DNA from: Megalonaias nervosa
Taxonomy: Eukaryota; Mollusca; Bivalvia; Unionida; Unionidae
Assembly (NCBI GenBank): GCA_016617855.1
Contig: JAECUM010001887.1
Location: forward strand, 62,001-126,000
Length of the DNA stretch: 64,000 nucleotides
Direction: 5' to 3'
In this document: piece after piece, positions 26,426 to 40,171 of the stretch
How the letters are laid out: each line of letters starts with the position of its first letter
Position numbering within the stretch: position 1 is the first letter of the stretch
Made by a program: the position numbers and the translations under genes
The notes under the pieces: generated by a model
Database searches by the model: none
Seen by the model: the letters and a program-made list of their open reading frames with translations, nothing else
Told to the model about the DNA's origin: nothing

Positions 26426-29400
26426 GTAGAGTTTAAAAAATCATCTTTATTTAATGAGCATTAACTTTGAACAGGTAAAAGCGTGTGGTGCGACTACTGT
26501 ATGTACTAAATATGATAATTAAATTAAAGGGACGAATATTACGTGGCATGTAGCACTCTACAACTGAGTGGATGTTGCACAGCAGTTCTGAATGACTGCC
26601 AATGCCTAACTTAGAACACAGGACATAACGTACAAATTCTACTTTGGATTCCATTGCATACACTGCATTACGAATTTTACCCTTTCTGAAACTGTGTGAA
26701 CTTTACACTTCTGAATAGTAAATAACCTTTCTGGTCAACTATGCCTCTGCCTCCTGTTTCTCATAATCATCTGCAACAAACATAATAAATGCAGTAGTAT
26801 TAGTAGTAGTAGTAGTAGTAATTCTGTTGTTGCTGTTATTGTAGTAGTAGTAGCAGCAGCAATTACACGCATTCACTCTACACAAGTGGACTTTGAAAAT
26901 AAATAAAATAATTACCTCCAGGAGCCCAAGGTCAATACAATCATTCTGCTGAAAAATAACCCAGTAAATACGGCACATGAAAAGCCACAAATAAGTATTG
27001 AACAAAGAGTAAAAACAGTAAATTTGGTGTACCAAATTTTGAGAAAAGCAGTGAGTAATCCAACAAAGATCAAAACATTAGATGTAAAACTGAGGAAAAC
27101 CATGATTATCTAAGAGAGTAAAGACAGTGGTGTATGAATATTCAGGAAAGCCACAAGTATGTATCTAATAAATGTATCTTTACAATCAAACTATTCAACT
27201 TAGAGATATGGATACTTTTATACAAGACAAGTTGACTGTACCTTCTAATGCCAAAATATTTGGTGTATATCTGACAGTGGGCTTCAGATCTCTGACCTGT
27301 CTTACACAAGACTCGGTACCAAATGTAACAATGATGGACACGGGTAATGTACATCACAATATGTTTTCCACCTGGTTGCTATAAAAGTTACGAGTTACGA
27401 AGGCAGACTTCAGAAAATAAGTTTTGGTTGAAAACTGAAAATGAAACATTCATACCAAATTTTTATTTAAAAGTTCCCAGGGAGTATGAGAAAATATGTC
27501 AGATGTGTTTTCCACCTAACATTGATAAAACAAATAATAAGGAACACTTACAAAAATATATCTAAATTACTCAGTGGTTTTATTGAAAATATTAAAAATA
27601 TGTTCAACATTTAGTTTCTATGGAAGCTAAAAGGTTGATGTGAAGGCCACAAAGAAACATAATTATAACAGCTCACAAGAAACACTCCCACAAAGTCCGA
27701 TTCAAATTTTGTTCTGCTGAGGCGTCAAAATTGTGACTTTCACTTTATCGATAAAGAGGATTAACAATTGGTAGAAAGGCCAAAAATACAACTTTGGTAG
27801 AATATTAAATAAAGAATATTTGCACAGAGTTTGATTAAATTTAGCACAGTGATTTTGGAGATTATGTAAAATATTCTTTTAATTTAGTTGCTTTAAAATC
27901 CAAACAGTTGTCTGGATAACCACTTAAAAGACAACTTTGCTTCAACATGTCTTGTTGAAATACTAACAGTAACTGCATTAGTCAAGAGAATTCATCTTAT
28001 CACTGTAAAAATTAATTTCTGTCTAGGATATCAACTTTCTGTCCCACCCATGTCTTTTTGCTTGTCAATATTATATGAAATAACCCCTGTCTATGATTTC
28101 CATAATCACACAAAACTTTAACAATGTTGACTATAAGGTATGGCAGGCATGACAGCAACTCTTTCTGTATCTGCATACAAACTTTAAACCTTTAATATTA
28201 TCTTAAATTTTAAGTTCAATACAGCAACTGATCTTGAAGATAAAAAAAATGGATGCTTAAGCAGGTGAGATATTCAAGATAAAACCTTCTAGCATATCAC
28301 AGTATAATGTTGAAACCCCCAGTGATGATTTTAACTTGAATGCAGCAGCTGATGTAAAATGCAAAACTTTAGCATTGTTGACAACAATGCTGACACAGCT
28401 GTCACTTGCAACGTGATTATTATATATCTCTATGCTTACACAGGTGAGACAAAAACAAACAATTTGAAATACTTTTATTTTCATTTATTCACGTATCCAA
28501 CATATGTAATATAATACTTTGCACTTTTATGCTCTCACAAATTACAAATCATCTTATGCACATAATAAAACAAACAAGCATTCTGGAAGCCATTCCATAG
28601 GATTATAATAAAATTTATCACATGACTGACAATAGTTGCATCTATAACTATAGCACTCTATTGCCCCAGCTCGATACATTTAAAGTGAGGAATATTTTTT
28701 AGAGAGAACTCTGTATAGTACATTTTCCATTCTACAGCACAGGACTACTGTGTAAGGAACATAATGAAGTAAAAGATATCAATTTAACCTATTTATATGA
28801 GAGCTGTGAAACCAAGATGAACAAGTTTTTTCAGGATCCATTTTCTCTGTATAAAAGCATTCAATGGTCATTTACTGTATTCAAGTTATTCCAGTACTTA
28901 AGCTAGGTTCTGCCTCGTATAACTTGTCCACTTAGACATTTCTCCAAACTGTCAACATGGAACAGGTTGCTGTCATAGAGTTACACTGAATATCACACAA
29001 AATTTAACATTACCCTGTCAACATGGAACAGGTTGTTGTCATATAGTTACATGCAATAATTTAACATCACCCTACTGGTATGCATATTCATTTGAGATAA
29101 GATGATGGTTACTTTAAGCTACTAAAGGGGATTCTCATTCAATACAATATTAAATTTTGGTACAGTTAAACTTGTTTAAACACTCAAGTGAACAGGAATA
29201 CAGGTAAATCTGGGGTCCATATTTGCTGTCAGATAAAACAATTTTAAGTCCAATTCAGATGGACTGAACACTTATGTTCCTTCAAGTCACTGTCTACATT
29301 ACTTTACTGCACAAAAGTCATGTGTGATGAGAGAAACTAACAATCCTTCTTTCTACAGCGAATGATGCCAAAAGGGTGAAAAGTGACATCAGATGGAATC

Positions 29401-29577
29401 ATAATATGACAATGATGGCTGGTGACTAACAGTCATTAATGCATATTACAAATACTATAGTAATTTACAAAATATAGCTGTGACTAACTCCTTACAAGTA
29501 AAAGACAATTTAAAGTTGCATTTCTAAAGATTCTGAAAAGTGCATATTACAGAAATAAATACAAGTGTCCCTTAAAA
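26426..29577. other. Intergenic, mostly unrecognised
   Basis: Contains a TAG/GTA trinucleotide tract at about 26796-26862. The open frames at 27172-27565 are AT-rich and not recognisable. Confidence 0.4.
26796..26862. repeat. (TAG)n trinucleotide repeat
   Basis: Runs of AGTAGTAGT interrupted by a short TTGTTGCTGTTATTG segment. Confidence 0.8.
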
Positions 29578-30300
29578 TGATTGATACTCTACTCAACAAA
29601 AAATAATTTCAAGGTAAAACTATTCTTTTAACTGCTAAGTGTTGAGACCATCACTGATATTCTTGAGTATGACAAGATTTTCAAGATGGATGGGGTGGTG
29701 GCCATATTGTGCGCAAGATTGGCACAATTTTCATTTAGGAGCAACATGACGTCATAAGAAGTCCTTTGGTGAAAACCTCCATGTCAATATGACCATCCAT
29801 TCAGGAAGAGTAGTCAGGACAAGTCTCTCAAGATGGCTACCGTGTATGCCATAACAGATGTCAGACTGGCATCATTTTCATTTAGGAGTAGATTTAAGTT
29901 ATTTGTGAAAACCCGTCGATAAGACCATCCATTCTGGAGGAGTAGCAATATGACCTTCAACATGGCCTCCATAGAGGCCATACTGATTGTCAGATTGACA
30001 CTATTTAGGACCAACCATATACCATAAGAAATCATTTTATTGAAACCCCATATTAATATGACCACCTATTTAGAAGGAGTAGCAGTAAAGAGATTTTCAA
30101 GACAGTCAATGTTGTTACCATACTGAATGTAAATCAGCAGTGACCTACCAGACCTTGTCATGAATGTATGTGTAAAGTTTCATAACAATCCTCCAAGTAG
30201 TCCAGGAGAAGTATTGATAATAAACTTGTGCTAATGAACAATTAATGAAGAATGGGCAACAGGTCATCTCATAGTTCTTCTGGTCTATGACCAGTAGAGC
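29578..30300 (+). repeat. Composite VNTR repeat, copy 2
   Basis: Starts with the family head (GATACTCTACTCAACAAAAA, then CTGCTAAGTGTTGAGACCATC), has about three internal AAGATGG...GGCCATA units and ends with the tail CTGGTCTATGACCAGTAGAGCTA. Confidence 0.75.
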
Positions 30301-30890
30301 TACCAAGGTCTTATCCTTTCTACTTTAATCAATTAACATCAAAAACAAAAACTGTGGATATCACTTGTTAAACATTGGGAGTATCCAAATTTTTTTTAAA
30401 AATTGACAATTTTACATAGTTACAGAATCCAAGAAATCAAAAATCCTTCCCAAATATTATAGGCTGGTATACATTTTCCTGTTAGCAGAATCTATCTCCA
30501 AATAAAGGTCATTACTTAGGAGTATAGGATAAAGTATCATGTCACCAATTGTCCATAATACAAGTTTTAATGAGTATTTTAAATTCAGCAAATCTGTACT
30601 GACTGAAGATCAGCAATTCCTTATTAAAGACTCAGAGAAATTGGTAGGTCAATGAGTTAATTTTTTTCAGTGTGACATCATCACTGAATAGATCTCCCAA
30701 CGGAGAAAGTTTGCGCTGCTGATTAACTGCAGGTCATAAATTGTTTCTCCCAAGTCTCAAAATAATTTTAGGTCACTTGATAATCTTCTTTTACAGAACA
30801 TTTATAGTGATTATTAAAACCATATTTTTCTTTCAATTAGATAATAAAAGACATTAGTCACAACAAAACCATTTTATGTCCAATCTCTCT

Positions 30891-30915
30891 GGGGTGGGGT
30901 GGGGTGGAGTGGGTT
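30891..30915 (+). other. GGGGT repeat, possible G-quadruplex
   Basis: (GGGGT)3 plus GGAGTGGG gives at least four closely spaced G tracts. Confidence 0.5.
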
Positions 30916-31816
30916 TATAGTGCCATGATACATGTTGATAAAAAGTTATGACATACTGATGATGTCATAACTGGAGCCTGACAGTACAAAAGTGGATCGC
31001 CTTAAATAAGTTATTTTAAAATTTTAATTGGTTACAGATACTGTTTCAAATAAGCTATACTGAACATACACTGAGCATGGGTGCTCGGTCAACAGTCTGT
31101 ATCTTGTCACTGTGACTGCATATTATACAGCAAGTTCTTAGTAAATCACTGTTTGATGCAGATATAATAGAAAGTAAACTTTAAATTTTGACATATTTGG
31201 GTCATCAAGAATGAGAACTTTTGGGTGGGGCACACTACTGTATAAAATAGGAAACAATTTAAAACATGAAATAAATCTTTTCACAAATACAAGCTGGATG
31301 CAACTATTTCAAATGTTACCTTTCTTTGCAAATAACACACTCTGGTTCTTTAATAAAATGAACTTAGAATTCAAATTGTTAAAAAGCAATCTGGCATATG
31401 AAGTTAGAATTAAAACTAATTTGATTGTCAACAGCCTGTTGATAATACCCTGTAATATGTCATCGAGCTTCATCAATGTCAGCGGATGGTGAGCCTTTTA
31501 GATTAATTTACATGAACTGACAAAGAAAATAGTTGATTTTTCATACAGAAAGTGAAATATTTCTTTATACAATATACTTCAAAAATGCAACTTGTAATCA
31601 CCTAGTAGCAAATCAATTATCTAACAATGTGCCATGGACTGTTTCCTTTTCACATATATGACATCAACAGCTGTCATTACTATTGACTTATTGGTCAAAT
31701 GTAATTTTTTAAAATTATATAAGACACATTCACAAAATAAATATGTGATTTTAACAATTTCTCTACTTACTAAAATAATTTGATGTTTAGAACTGATTTA
31801 GAAAGAAAAGCTCACT

Positions 31817-32605
31817 AAAATACAGCAGTTCCTGTCCATAATGTATTGGTAAAGTACAGCAATTCCTGTCCATAACGTATCAGTAAAATACAGCAGTTCC
31901 CGTCCTTACTTTATCAGTAAAATACAACAGTTCCTGTCCATACTTTATCGGTAAAATACAGCAGTTCCTGTTCATAATGTATTGGTAAAATACAGCAGTT
32001 CCTGTCCATAATGTATTGGTTAAATACAGCAGTTCCTGTCCTTACTTTATCAGTAAAATACAGCAGTTCCTATCCATACTTTATTGGTAAAATACAACAG
32101 TTCCTGTCCATACTTTATCGGTAAAATACAGCAGTTCCTGTCCATCCTGTATCAGTAAAATACAGCAGTTCCTGTTCATAATGTATTGGTAAAATACAGC
32201 AATTCCTGTCCACAATGTATCGGTAAAATACAGCATTTCCTGTCTTTACTTTACAGGTAAAATACAGCAGTTCCTGTCCTTACTTTATTGGTAAAATACA
32301 GCAGTTCCTGTCCTTACTTTACTGGTAAAATACAGCAGTTTCTGTCCATTCTTTATTGGTAAAATACAGCATTTCCTGTCCATACTGTATCAGTAAAATA
32401 CAGAAGTTCCTGTCCATATTGATCGGTAAAATGCCTAGTTTCCTGACTATACATATACACATTTCCTGCTGATGGGTAAAAATACAGCAGCTTCCTATCC
32501 ATACAGACTTGGTAAAATACAGTAGCTTCCTGTCCATACAGTATGGACAAAATGCATTAGTTTCCTTTCCATACAGTATGGGCAAAATACAGTAGCTTCT
32601 TGTTC
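31817..32605. repeat. 34-bp minisatellite, about 23 units
   Basis: Units begin AAAATACAGCAGTTCCTGTC and continue CATAATGTATTGGT or CTTACTTTATCAGT. The period is 34 bp at the left and drifts at the right end. Reading frames through it are artefacts of the repeat. Confidence 0.95.
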
Positions 32606-32610
32606 ATATC

Positions 32611-34070
32611 ATATATGAGGCTTCCATAAACAAACATGGCAAATTCATAAAAATAGCTGTAAATCAGACATTACCATCCATAAAAAAAAGCTTATTCAAT
32701 GACCATAACTGTAAACCATAGCTCAGAGCTATTAACAAAAACACAATTAGTTTGTTGACCTAATTAACAGTAATGATGCATTTAATTCATAAACATCAAG
32801 TAATTTTTTAAAGAATTGCACAACTATTAAACAACTAACATGTTACAACAACATGTCCCCAAATCTGTAACTGTTTGGCAAGCTAACACAAGGGACACTG
32901 CATATTCCTTGTATTCTCAGAATATTTCAGAATCACAGAATGAACATTTCTGTAAAAAAGAACACTGAGATCATCACATAAAAAGAGACCACTTAACAGC
33001 AGTGAATAGTTCTGATTACATGGAGAGAATGACCTTATATAGGGTGTCCTATATATATTCTCTGTCCCTTTCTTGAAATAAAAGCTACACTCATAAGTGC
33101 TAATAAATCAAATTTGACAGACTTTACCTCATATGGTAATGTCTCTACAGTAAGCTGACTGAAATGTTATTTATCTTCTTTGCATCTTCTAGATATGTGA
33201 GCATAAATTGTGGAAAATACAATCAACCATATTTAAACTGTTTTTCAAATAAAACTTTGGTTTCTTTTATCTTCATATTTAAATTTTTTAAATTACATTT
33301 TGGTTATTTTGTACATAAAATTAAAATTGAAAGAAATATTGGTCAAGTTCTTAAAAGTAAAAGGGTTTTGTTTCAAATGATTAATAAAACATCATCAAAG
33401 GTTCCACAGAACACTATGCTCCTCTTGTGAACTGCACCAAAGCACCCTTTCTGCATTAGAGTGATAAACTTACCCACAGAATCTTAACGAAAAACCTTTA
33501 TTTTCAAGACACAAAGAATAATGACGAGAAAGGAAAGTGATGCTTACTGTAAAATCAGAAATAGCTGTGGTGATAAAATTTCTGTGATTCTGCAGTTAAG
33601 TGGATGATTAAGTGTGGATACAGTTCATGAGGTCACACTGTTTATCTTAATATCCAATCAATAATTCTAATTTCTATGTTGATTTAATTTAGTGAATAAT
33701 CATTACCTGTTACAAAAACAATGGAATTAAAATCCTCCATGAATATTTCTGATTTAACTGTGTATTGCTAACCCTACCGAAGGCAAAACAATAACAAACA
33801 CTAACAGAAGGGCGAAACATTCTGTTGCTTGTTCTCTAATGAAAATAAAGAAAGTATGAGAAGGCTTCCTATTTTTCTTTGTCACTCTAATTCCCATCTT
33901 ACTTTACTTATCTGGCTAAAGAAATTAGTTACATTAAAACTGCCTCAAACTTTGCAGTCAAAATAACTGGTAATCATGGAGGAAGACAGAAGCAAAATAA
34001 AAGCATGATAAAGTAAGATTGGTTATGGATGATTTCTTGCAACAAAAAAAAAAAAAAAAAACCTGACTTC
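32611..34070. other. Intergenic, nothing recognised
   Basis: AT-rich with an A-run near 34045; no supported gene. Confidence 0.5.
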
Positions 34071-34072
34071 CC

Positions 34073-34800
34073 AAATGAGCAAGAGGCTCAAGTGGGTCTG
34101 AGTTTGCTCACATGGCAAACATCTGCCTAAGAGCCAAATGCAAGAAGCAGGTCAAGAAATCTAGGTCTGTAGGTCTGTATAAATTGTTTCCAATACTGAC
34201 TGTATAACATTGTGTTATGAGATCCATCCTTTCATCTGTTACCAAATTTGGTTTCCAAGCATTAAATCTTGGGGTAAGGAATAAACCTATTCATTTCATG
34301 GTCAAAGGATCAAAAGACATGGTCACTGTGACTGAAAGTACAATGACTCAAGTTCTCTAAAATTTACAGTTACCAAAAAGTTGTTGATGGCTGAACTTGG
34401 AGTAAACAAGAACCATCTCAATTTTGGTGATCAAAAGATCAAAGGTCAAGATCACTGTGACTGCAAGAAGAAAAAAAAGTTTCTACACAATCACTTCAGT
34501 TCTTCATCATCCAAACTGAAAGGCTTGCACTTGGTGTAAGAAAATACCCTAGTCATTTTCAAGTCAAAAGGTCAAAGGTTAGTGTCACAGTGACTGAAAT
34601 AAGAAATATGGTTGCTGCATAATAACATTTGTTCTATAAGACACACTTCAACCATTGTGGATAGCTTGCACTTAGGGTAAGAGAGAAGTCTACTGATTTA
34701 GGAAGCAAAATGTCAACGGTTAAGGTAACTTGGACTGAAAGAAGAAAAATAGTTTTTGTGCAAAAATTTCAGTATCAACAAAGAGGACAATTAAAACCCT
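34073..34800 (+). repeat. Tandem repeat family with GGTCAAAGGTCAAGGTCACTG core
   Basis: A head containing GAGCAAGAGGCTCAAGTGGG is followed by about four units of roughly 130 bp, each with a version of TCAAAAGGTCAAAGGT..GTCACTGTGACTGAAA (near 34310, 34435, 34565 and 34705). Similar arrays are common in mollusc genomes as far as I know. Confidence 0.7.
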
Positions 34801-35293
34801 GCTGGTAATATAATGTAGTGTTTACTGTACTCTTGTTGTGAAGCCGAGAACAGCAAAATAGTAATTGACAATGAACAAGCATTAGATGACACATGACAAA
34901 CACAAGGCTATATTATGCTTATTTGGTCTTACAGTCAGGGGAGCTGAAAGTGAGTGCCTGATCAAATATTAAAGAAGGCCAACAATTAGAAGACAAAGAT
35001 ACTGAAGACAGTTCCAAGGTCATCTCTAGACAGACTGGAGTTCCATCAAGGCTTTGCACTGTATTCTCAAAACTTTCTAAGCAAAAATTTAAATCTCAGC
35101 CTCAAGGCCTAAAATTATTTTCATTGAGTAATAATAATAAGAAAAAAGTTACAATCATTAAATGTTAACTTTCATAGTATCTGTTATTTTATTTACTAAA
35201 TCTTTTGTGATGAATGTGTGCTCAAAGTATGACATCTGAATTATGGACTTTGAGCTTCAGCTTTCATATCCTACTCTGAAGTTTCAGAATAAT

Positions 35294-35555
35294 GGGGGCC
35301 CCAAGTGGCCGAGTGGTCTAAAGCGCTCTTCGTTACGGATCACTGCCATCTCACCTCTGTCTGCATGGGTTCGAATCTCGGATTCGGCCAATGTGGGTAT
35401 GTGAGAAAGCTTGCCGGTAGCTTCTTGTGGGATGGTGGTTCTTTCCGGGATTTTCCCCGGGTTCTTCCTCCACCATTAATACTGGCTGCCATGAATAGCC
35501 TATCATGTGCTGAAAAATGGTGTTAAACCCTACAACAACAACAATAACAAGAATA
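35294..35555 (+). mobile_element. tRNA-derived SINE, copy 1
   Basis: The tRNA-like head has a box A TGGCCGAGTGG (35306-35316) and a box B GGTTCGAATC (35368-35377), matching the Pol III promoter of Leu/Ser-type tRNAs. A SINE body follows (GAGAAAGCTTGCCGGTAGC, TTCCTCCACCA, CATGTGCTGAAAAATGG). The tail is CAACAACAACAATAACAA. It is not a real tRNA because the acceptor stem is absent. Confidence 0.85.
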
Positions 35556-36326
35556 ATGGGCTCACCTGAAGAATGCTTATTTCACCTAAGGATGTTTATC
35601 TCACCTCCAGAATGATCTCATCTGAAGAATGTTTAGTAAAAGTTTACTCTATCATGGTGTTTTCTCTAAGAATTCAAAAGGAAGAATATCAGCTCTACAG
35701 AAGCAGTGTATCTGCATATTTTGTACCAAAAAAAATCAAAGAAAATGCTAATTTAAAACAAAAATGCATTTCAATAATGCAAAACAACTTAATTTCATGC
35801 ATTTATAGTCCAAAGTTGTCAATGTACTCCTGCTGTAAGCACAGTCCATGTCTAATGATGGTTAATTCAACCAATCACTAGAGCAGAAATAACCATGCCT
35901 ACTCATTAGTATATCCAGTTGTGAAACATCAGATTATTTTAGATTGACTCCAAAATGCACAAATCTTAATTTGTACCATTTATTACAAACACTGAATCTG
36001 TACTCGTACATAGCACTAGTCATCTTGGTGATGGACATCAGACATGAAATGTCTAACAAACTTACATTGTACCTGTAAATTAACTAACTGCTCATAACTT
36101 TACCTACAATAGGTACTAGAATTTTCACAGACATGGGAATAGGTTCATTTAAACAATGCTTTTGTGCCAATATTTGATTCTTAATATTTGCCATGCCTCT
36201 TGAAAAGAATCTGCTGATAAAAATTCAAAGAAACATTGCTTATATAATTGCAAACTTCCTTTTTTCTGTCAAGCTTGGGTTCAAATCTGTTACTACTTCA
36301 CTATTCCTTGCCATTCCAAATTTTCA

Positions 36327-36330
<4 letters not shown>

Positions 36331-36388
<58 letters not shown>
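36331..36388. repeat. (TA)n microsatellite
   Basis: About 28 TA units, followed by GAGAGAGAGGGAG. Confidence 0.97.
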
Positions 36389-36396
<8 letters not shown>

Positions 36397-36639
36397 GGAG
36401 AAAGATGGGTAAAGTAGGTTCAGATATTCACCAGACAGAATGTGTACAAAGTCAAGGGGACATCACCATAGTAACTAATGATGAAATGATAATGTTTTTG
36501 CAAAGAGACACTCTACCTTGCAATGTAAATCTACTTTCATCTATACCACTGCCTCGTATTAAGTTATTAGTGTCATTAAATTTTAGATATACTACACGGC
36601 TCTTATTTTGATCTAATTTTAAACAAAAGTCATTCAAAG

Positions 36640-37800
36640 GCTTCATGTCGTACTGGCCAAAAAAAATTTCTGGAAATCCAAGATAAGAACATTTCATTTT
36701 ATTTAACTGCTAAGTACTGACATTGTAAGAAGACTTCCAGTGCAAACTTCAATGTCAATAATACCATCCATTCATGATTAGTGATAACAAGAGTTTTAAG
36801 ATGGCCACCACAGCAACCATATTGGATGTCTACAAGATAACATTTTCATTTAGTACGGACTAGACAGCATAAAAAGTCTTCTGGTGAAAAACCCTATGTC
36901 AGTAAGCCCATTAATTTAGGAGGATTAGTGATACCAAGCTGCCATGGCAGGCATATTGGAAGTCACACTGACACCATCTGATCAACAGCCATTTAGGATG
37001 TTTGATCACCATCATTTTATTATAGGAATAACTATTATATACTGCAAAAAAGAATGTTTGAATGACCACCTGTTTTAAATCAGCAGCTGTTACAAGATTT
37101 GTCCAATTTTGGGAGGTCACATTGGCATCCTTTTCATACAGGATCAACCACACATAGTCAAAAGGAATAGTGGTAACTAGATTTTCAAGATGGCTACCAT
37201 TAATCTTCACCATTTTTTTTTAGGACCAACTAAACATCTTCAGTGCACAGTGCAAAACCTTAGGTTGATATGATCATCGATCCATAAGAATTAGCAATAG
37301 CAAAATTTTCAAAATGGCCACTAGTGTGGAAATATTGTCAGTCAGATCAACATCATTTTCATTTAAAACCAACTAGACATAATCACAAGTCTTCTGGTGA
37401 AAATTTTTCTGTTCAGGAGAAGTAGCAATAATAAGATCTTCAAGATGGCTGCTATGGTTGCCATACTGGATATCAGATTGGCATCAGTTTTGATTACGAT
37501 CAACCAGAGATCCCATTTAGTCTTCTGGTGAAAATCCCATATTAATATAACCATCAAGTCAGGAGAAGGAGTGAAAAGATTTTCAAAATGGCCACCATAG
37601 CAGCCATAATGGATGTCCAAGAGGAGCCATTTTCATTCAGGGTCACCTAACTGCTGGGATGAATGTGTATCCATCCTCAAAGTAGTTTAGAAGGACTAAT
37701 GGTAACAAGCTTGTGCTAACAGACCAACAACTGACGATTGACTACAGGTCATCCCATAGGCATTTCTAGTCTATAATCAGTAGAGCTAAAAATGTAAGCA
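36640..37800 (+). repeat. Composite VNTR repeat, copy 3
   Basis: The head (CTGGCCAAAAAAAATTTCTGG..) starts near 36652. About seven diverged AAGATGG..GGCCAT units follow to 37610. The tail (TGAATGTGTATCC, AGCTTGTGCTAACAGA, CTATAATCAGTAGAGCTA) ends near 37790. Confidence 0.75.
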
Positions 37801-38931
37801 AACACTGTCTGCTGTTGCTAAGTGAACAGTACAACGTCTTGGGCAAATATCAATGGAGGTGTCCTTTATCTGTATACAAGTGTTTGGATTTCATCTGAGA
37901 GCACTGGGTAAATATTCAAGCCAACCACCAGCATCACGTTTTTTAAACATGTTCTCACTTATAAAAATTCCTATAGTTTTGGAAAGAAATGATATTTATT
38001 GAAAATAGTGTGGTAATTAAAAACTTATTATATTTAATGAAAGGATACATCACAATTCAAATAATTTGCAGGTAGTTAAAGCAGTAACTGTGGCAGTGTT
38101 GGTGGCAATGTTCACAATGTTCCATTTTGTGTTAAGGTTGTTTGTAAACCTGTATCACATACAACATATTGAGTGTTCCACAAAACCTTACTTCACAGAT
38201 GATTTGTATGGCAGCTTTACCCATCAATATCGCATTGTTAGCATTATTATATTGCCTCCATAAAACACTCTACTAAAGAGTGATACTTTTTTTTCTACAA
38301 TTGTACGTCACTATCTATGCCTATGTCTTGTTATCTGCTAAACACAAGTTCAGCAGCATTGACAAAATGAGAGATGAATCCATGGGCACATTTGTACTCT
38401 TCCATTTCTTCACCATGCTACATGTGTAAGATTGGCTGATACTACATCACAATGTGAAGGAAAAAATTAAAAGCTCAAACAAAACATTATAGCATGTGGC
38501 TGTGAACATAAGCCATTAACCAAGAACTGAACAGACTTCTACTGTAATTTCCTTTTTCAAAAGCAGAAGTAGTCCTACAACTTTGTTCACTTTAAGGGAT
38601 TTATATTTCACAATGTTTAGAATTCTCCATGGTTTATCCTTTACAATATATGATGGAAAATATTAGAACATTAAAGAATTACTCAACATCAGTGAAATTT
38701 ATTTGGCATTTTGTACCAGACTGAGCTTAACCTAAAAAAATTTGCAGGTCCATATTTGTAACTGCCCTTAGGAAAGACCTATGTAATTTCAAACATGTTT
38801 TGCTTTTTGAAATCACAATTCAATAAAATATAACAATAATTATTGCATTGGAATTTAACATATGTGTCTGATGCTAAACATTTTTGAGGTGGGAGCTCAT
38901 TTTTGGCTAAGAACAGTAGAAATGCAGTGCT

Positions 38932-38977
<46 letters not shown>

Positions 38978-39320
38978 TACATATATTATAATAATAATTG
39001 CAAAGACTGAATTCAGACACTCGAGTACAAATTCTTCCTAGTTATTTCCAAAGAATGATGAATATCATGAGAATTTCTATGCAGCCAGTGATCCTGTGAT
39101 TAACAGAAGTATTCCAGCTGGTACATATACTAATTAAAATCATGGCTTGTGAGCTCTGCAACACAAAGACTCAACAGAAAACACACACACTCATATTTTT
39201 GCATTACAATTGTGGTTCTACAGATAGTAGTAAATTGTGGTGTTTAACAGATGCACATAGATCTTACATCGAGACGTTAATGACAATGGCAGATTTTGAC
39301 TTGATGCTTAAGCTATTTCA
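37801..39320. other. Intergenic, downstream of SOS
   Basis: A (TA)n tract lies at 38934-38974. Nothing else is recognised. A minus-strand AATAAA (39325-39330) just beyond this stretch could end the SOS transcript. Confidence 0.4.
38934..38974. repeat. (TA)n microsatellite
   Basis: About 20 TA units. Confidence 0.97.
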
Positions 39321-39324
39321 TTTC

Positions 39325-39330
39325 TTTATT
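39325..39330 (-). terminator. Candidate SOS polyadenylation signal
   Basis: AATAAA on the minus strand, about 330 bases after the SOS stop codon. It is the closest one I saw; use is unproven. Confidence 0.35.
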
Positions 39331-39659
39331 GCAATCACATCACATCATCTCCCTTGGAAACACAACTTTGTCTTTTATGAAGTGGTGACCTTTTACACAT
39401 ATATACATGTGAGTGTCCAACAGCTGACTTGTGTACAGGCCTGCATTCACACAAGCATAATGGTAGACAAAGCTGTGACATGACTGTGTACAGGATAATC
39501 AACAAAATTATATGAAAGATACTAAAAGCATATAGGCAAGGGTTACTGATAAAATGCAACACTGATGTCACTGCTGAAGGCAGATATGAAGCCCAACCCC
39601 ACAATTTACTACCATCAATAGAACCGATTCTTTGTCACATTTCCATACATTAATAATTC

Positions 39660-40171
39660 CTAGCTACTCTTTTTCCGAGAATGATGTGAGCGATACGTTC
39701 TTGGTGGTAGTTGTGGAATTTCCTCACTTGCTCCATTGGAATTGAATATGCTTGCAATATTTGTGGAGTCCCTGTCTCCATATCTTGGCAAAGTAGCACT
39801 AAAATTATGACTGGTTCCACTGAACAACATACTTTCAGTGTACGATTGTACTACACTGCGAGATTGTGTTGAAGTTTGTGAGGGGCTGGGATGTGATACA
39901 CTATGGGGCCTTGGCAATGTATGAAATGTACTGTGACTTAATTCCCTTCTGGGGGGCACAGGAGGGGGCTGATCAGTCCTGGGGGGTAACTGAGGGGGAA
40001 GAGGAGAACTGGATCTCATGAACACATCACTATTAGTGGAGTCTCTATTTCTCCGACGGGGTGGAAGGGGAGGGGGCTGAAGTTGCCCCACAGATTCCTC
40101 ATCCCCTATTGAAGAAACAATGCTGATTAAGTCCCCTGTGGGAACATTGGAAGTATTTGTTGATACATTGC
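39660..40171 (-). CDS. SOS: SOS last exon, proline-rich tail
   Basis: Acceptor TCTTTCAG|GCAATG completes a Gly codon; 169 further codons and TAG at 39660-39662. It has [26 protein letters not shown] and IPQLPPRTY, the ligand type for Grb2/Drk SH3 domains, and a basic end (HHSRKKSS). Confidence 0.95.

Noticed and set aside
27172..27565. Pair of open frames in intergenic DNA
   Set aside because: AT-rich, no recognised motif, no splice or start context worth reporting.
32319..32585. Minus-strand protein of 88 codons
   Set aside because: It is the minisatellite read in one frame; the 34-bp period cycles all frames.
31817..32605. CRISPR-like array
   Set aside because: Repeats are contiguous without unique spacers and this is a eukaryotic genome; it is a minisatellite.
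35294..35390. Functional tRNA gene
   Set aside because: The A and B boxes are good, but no acceptor stem closes and a SINE body follows.
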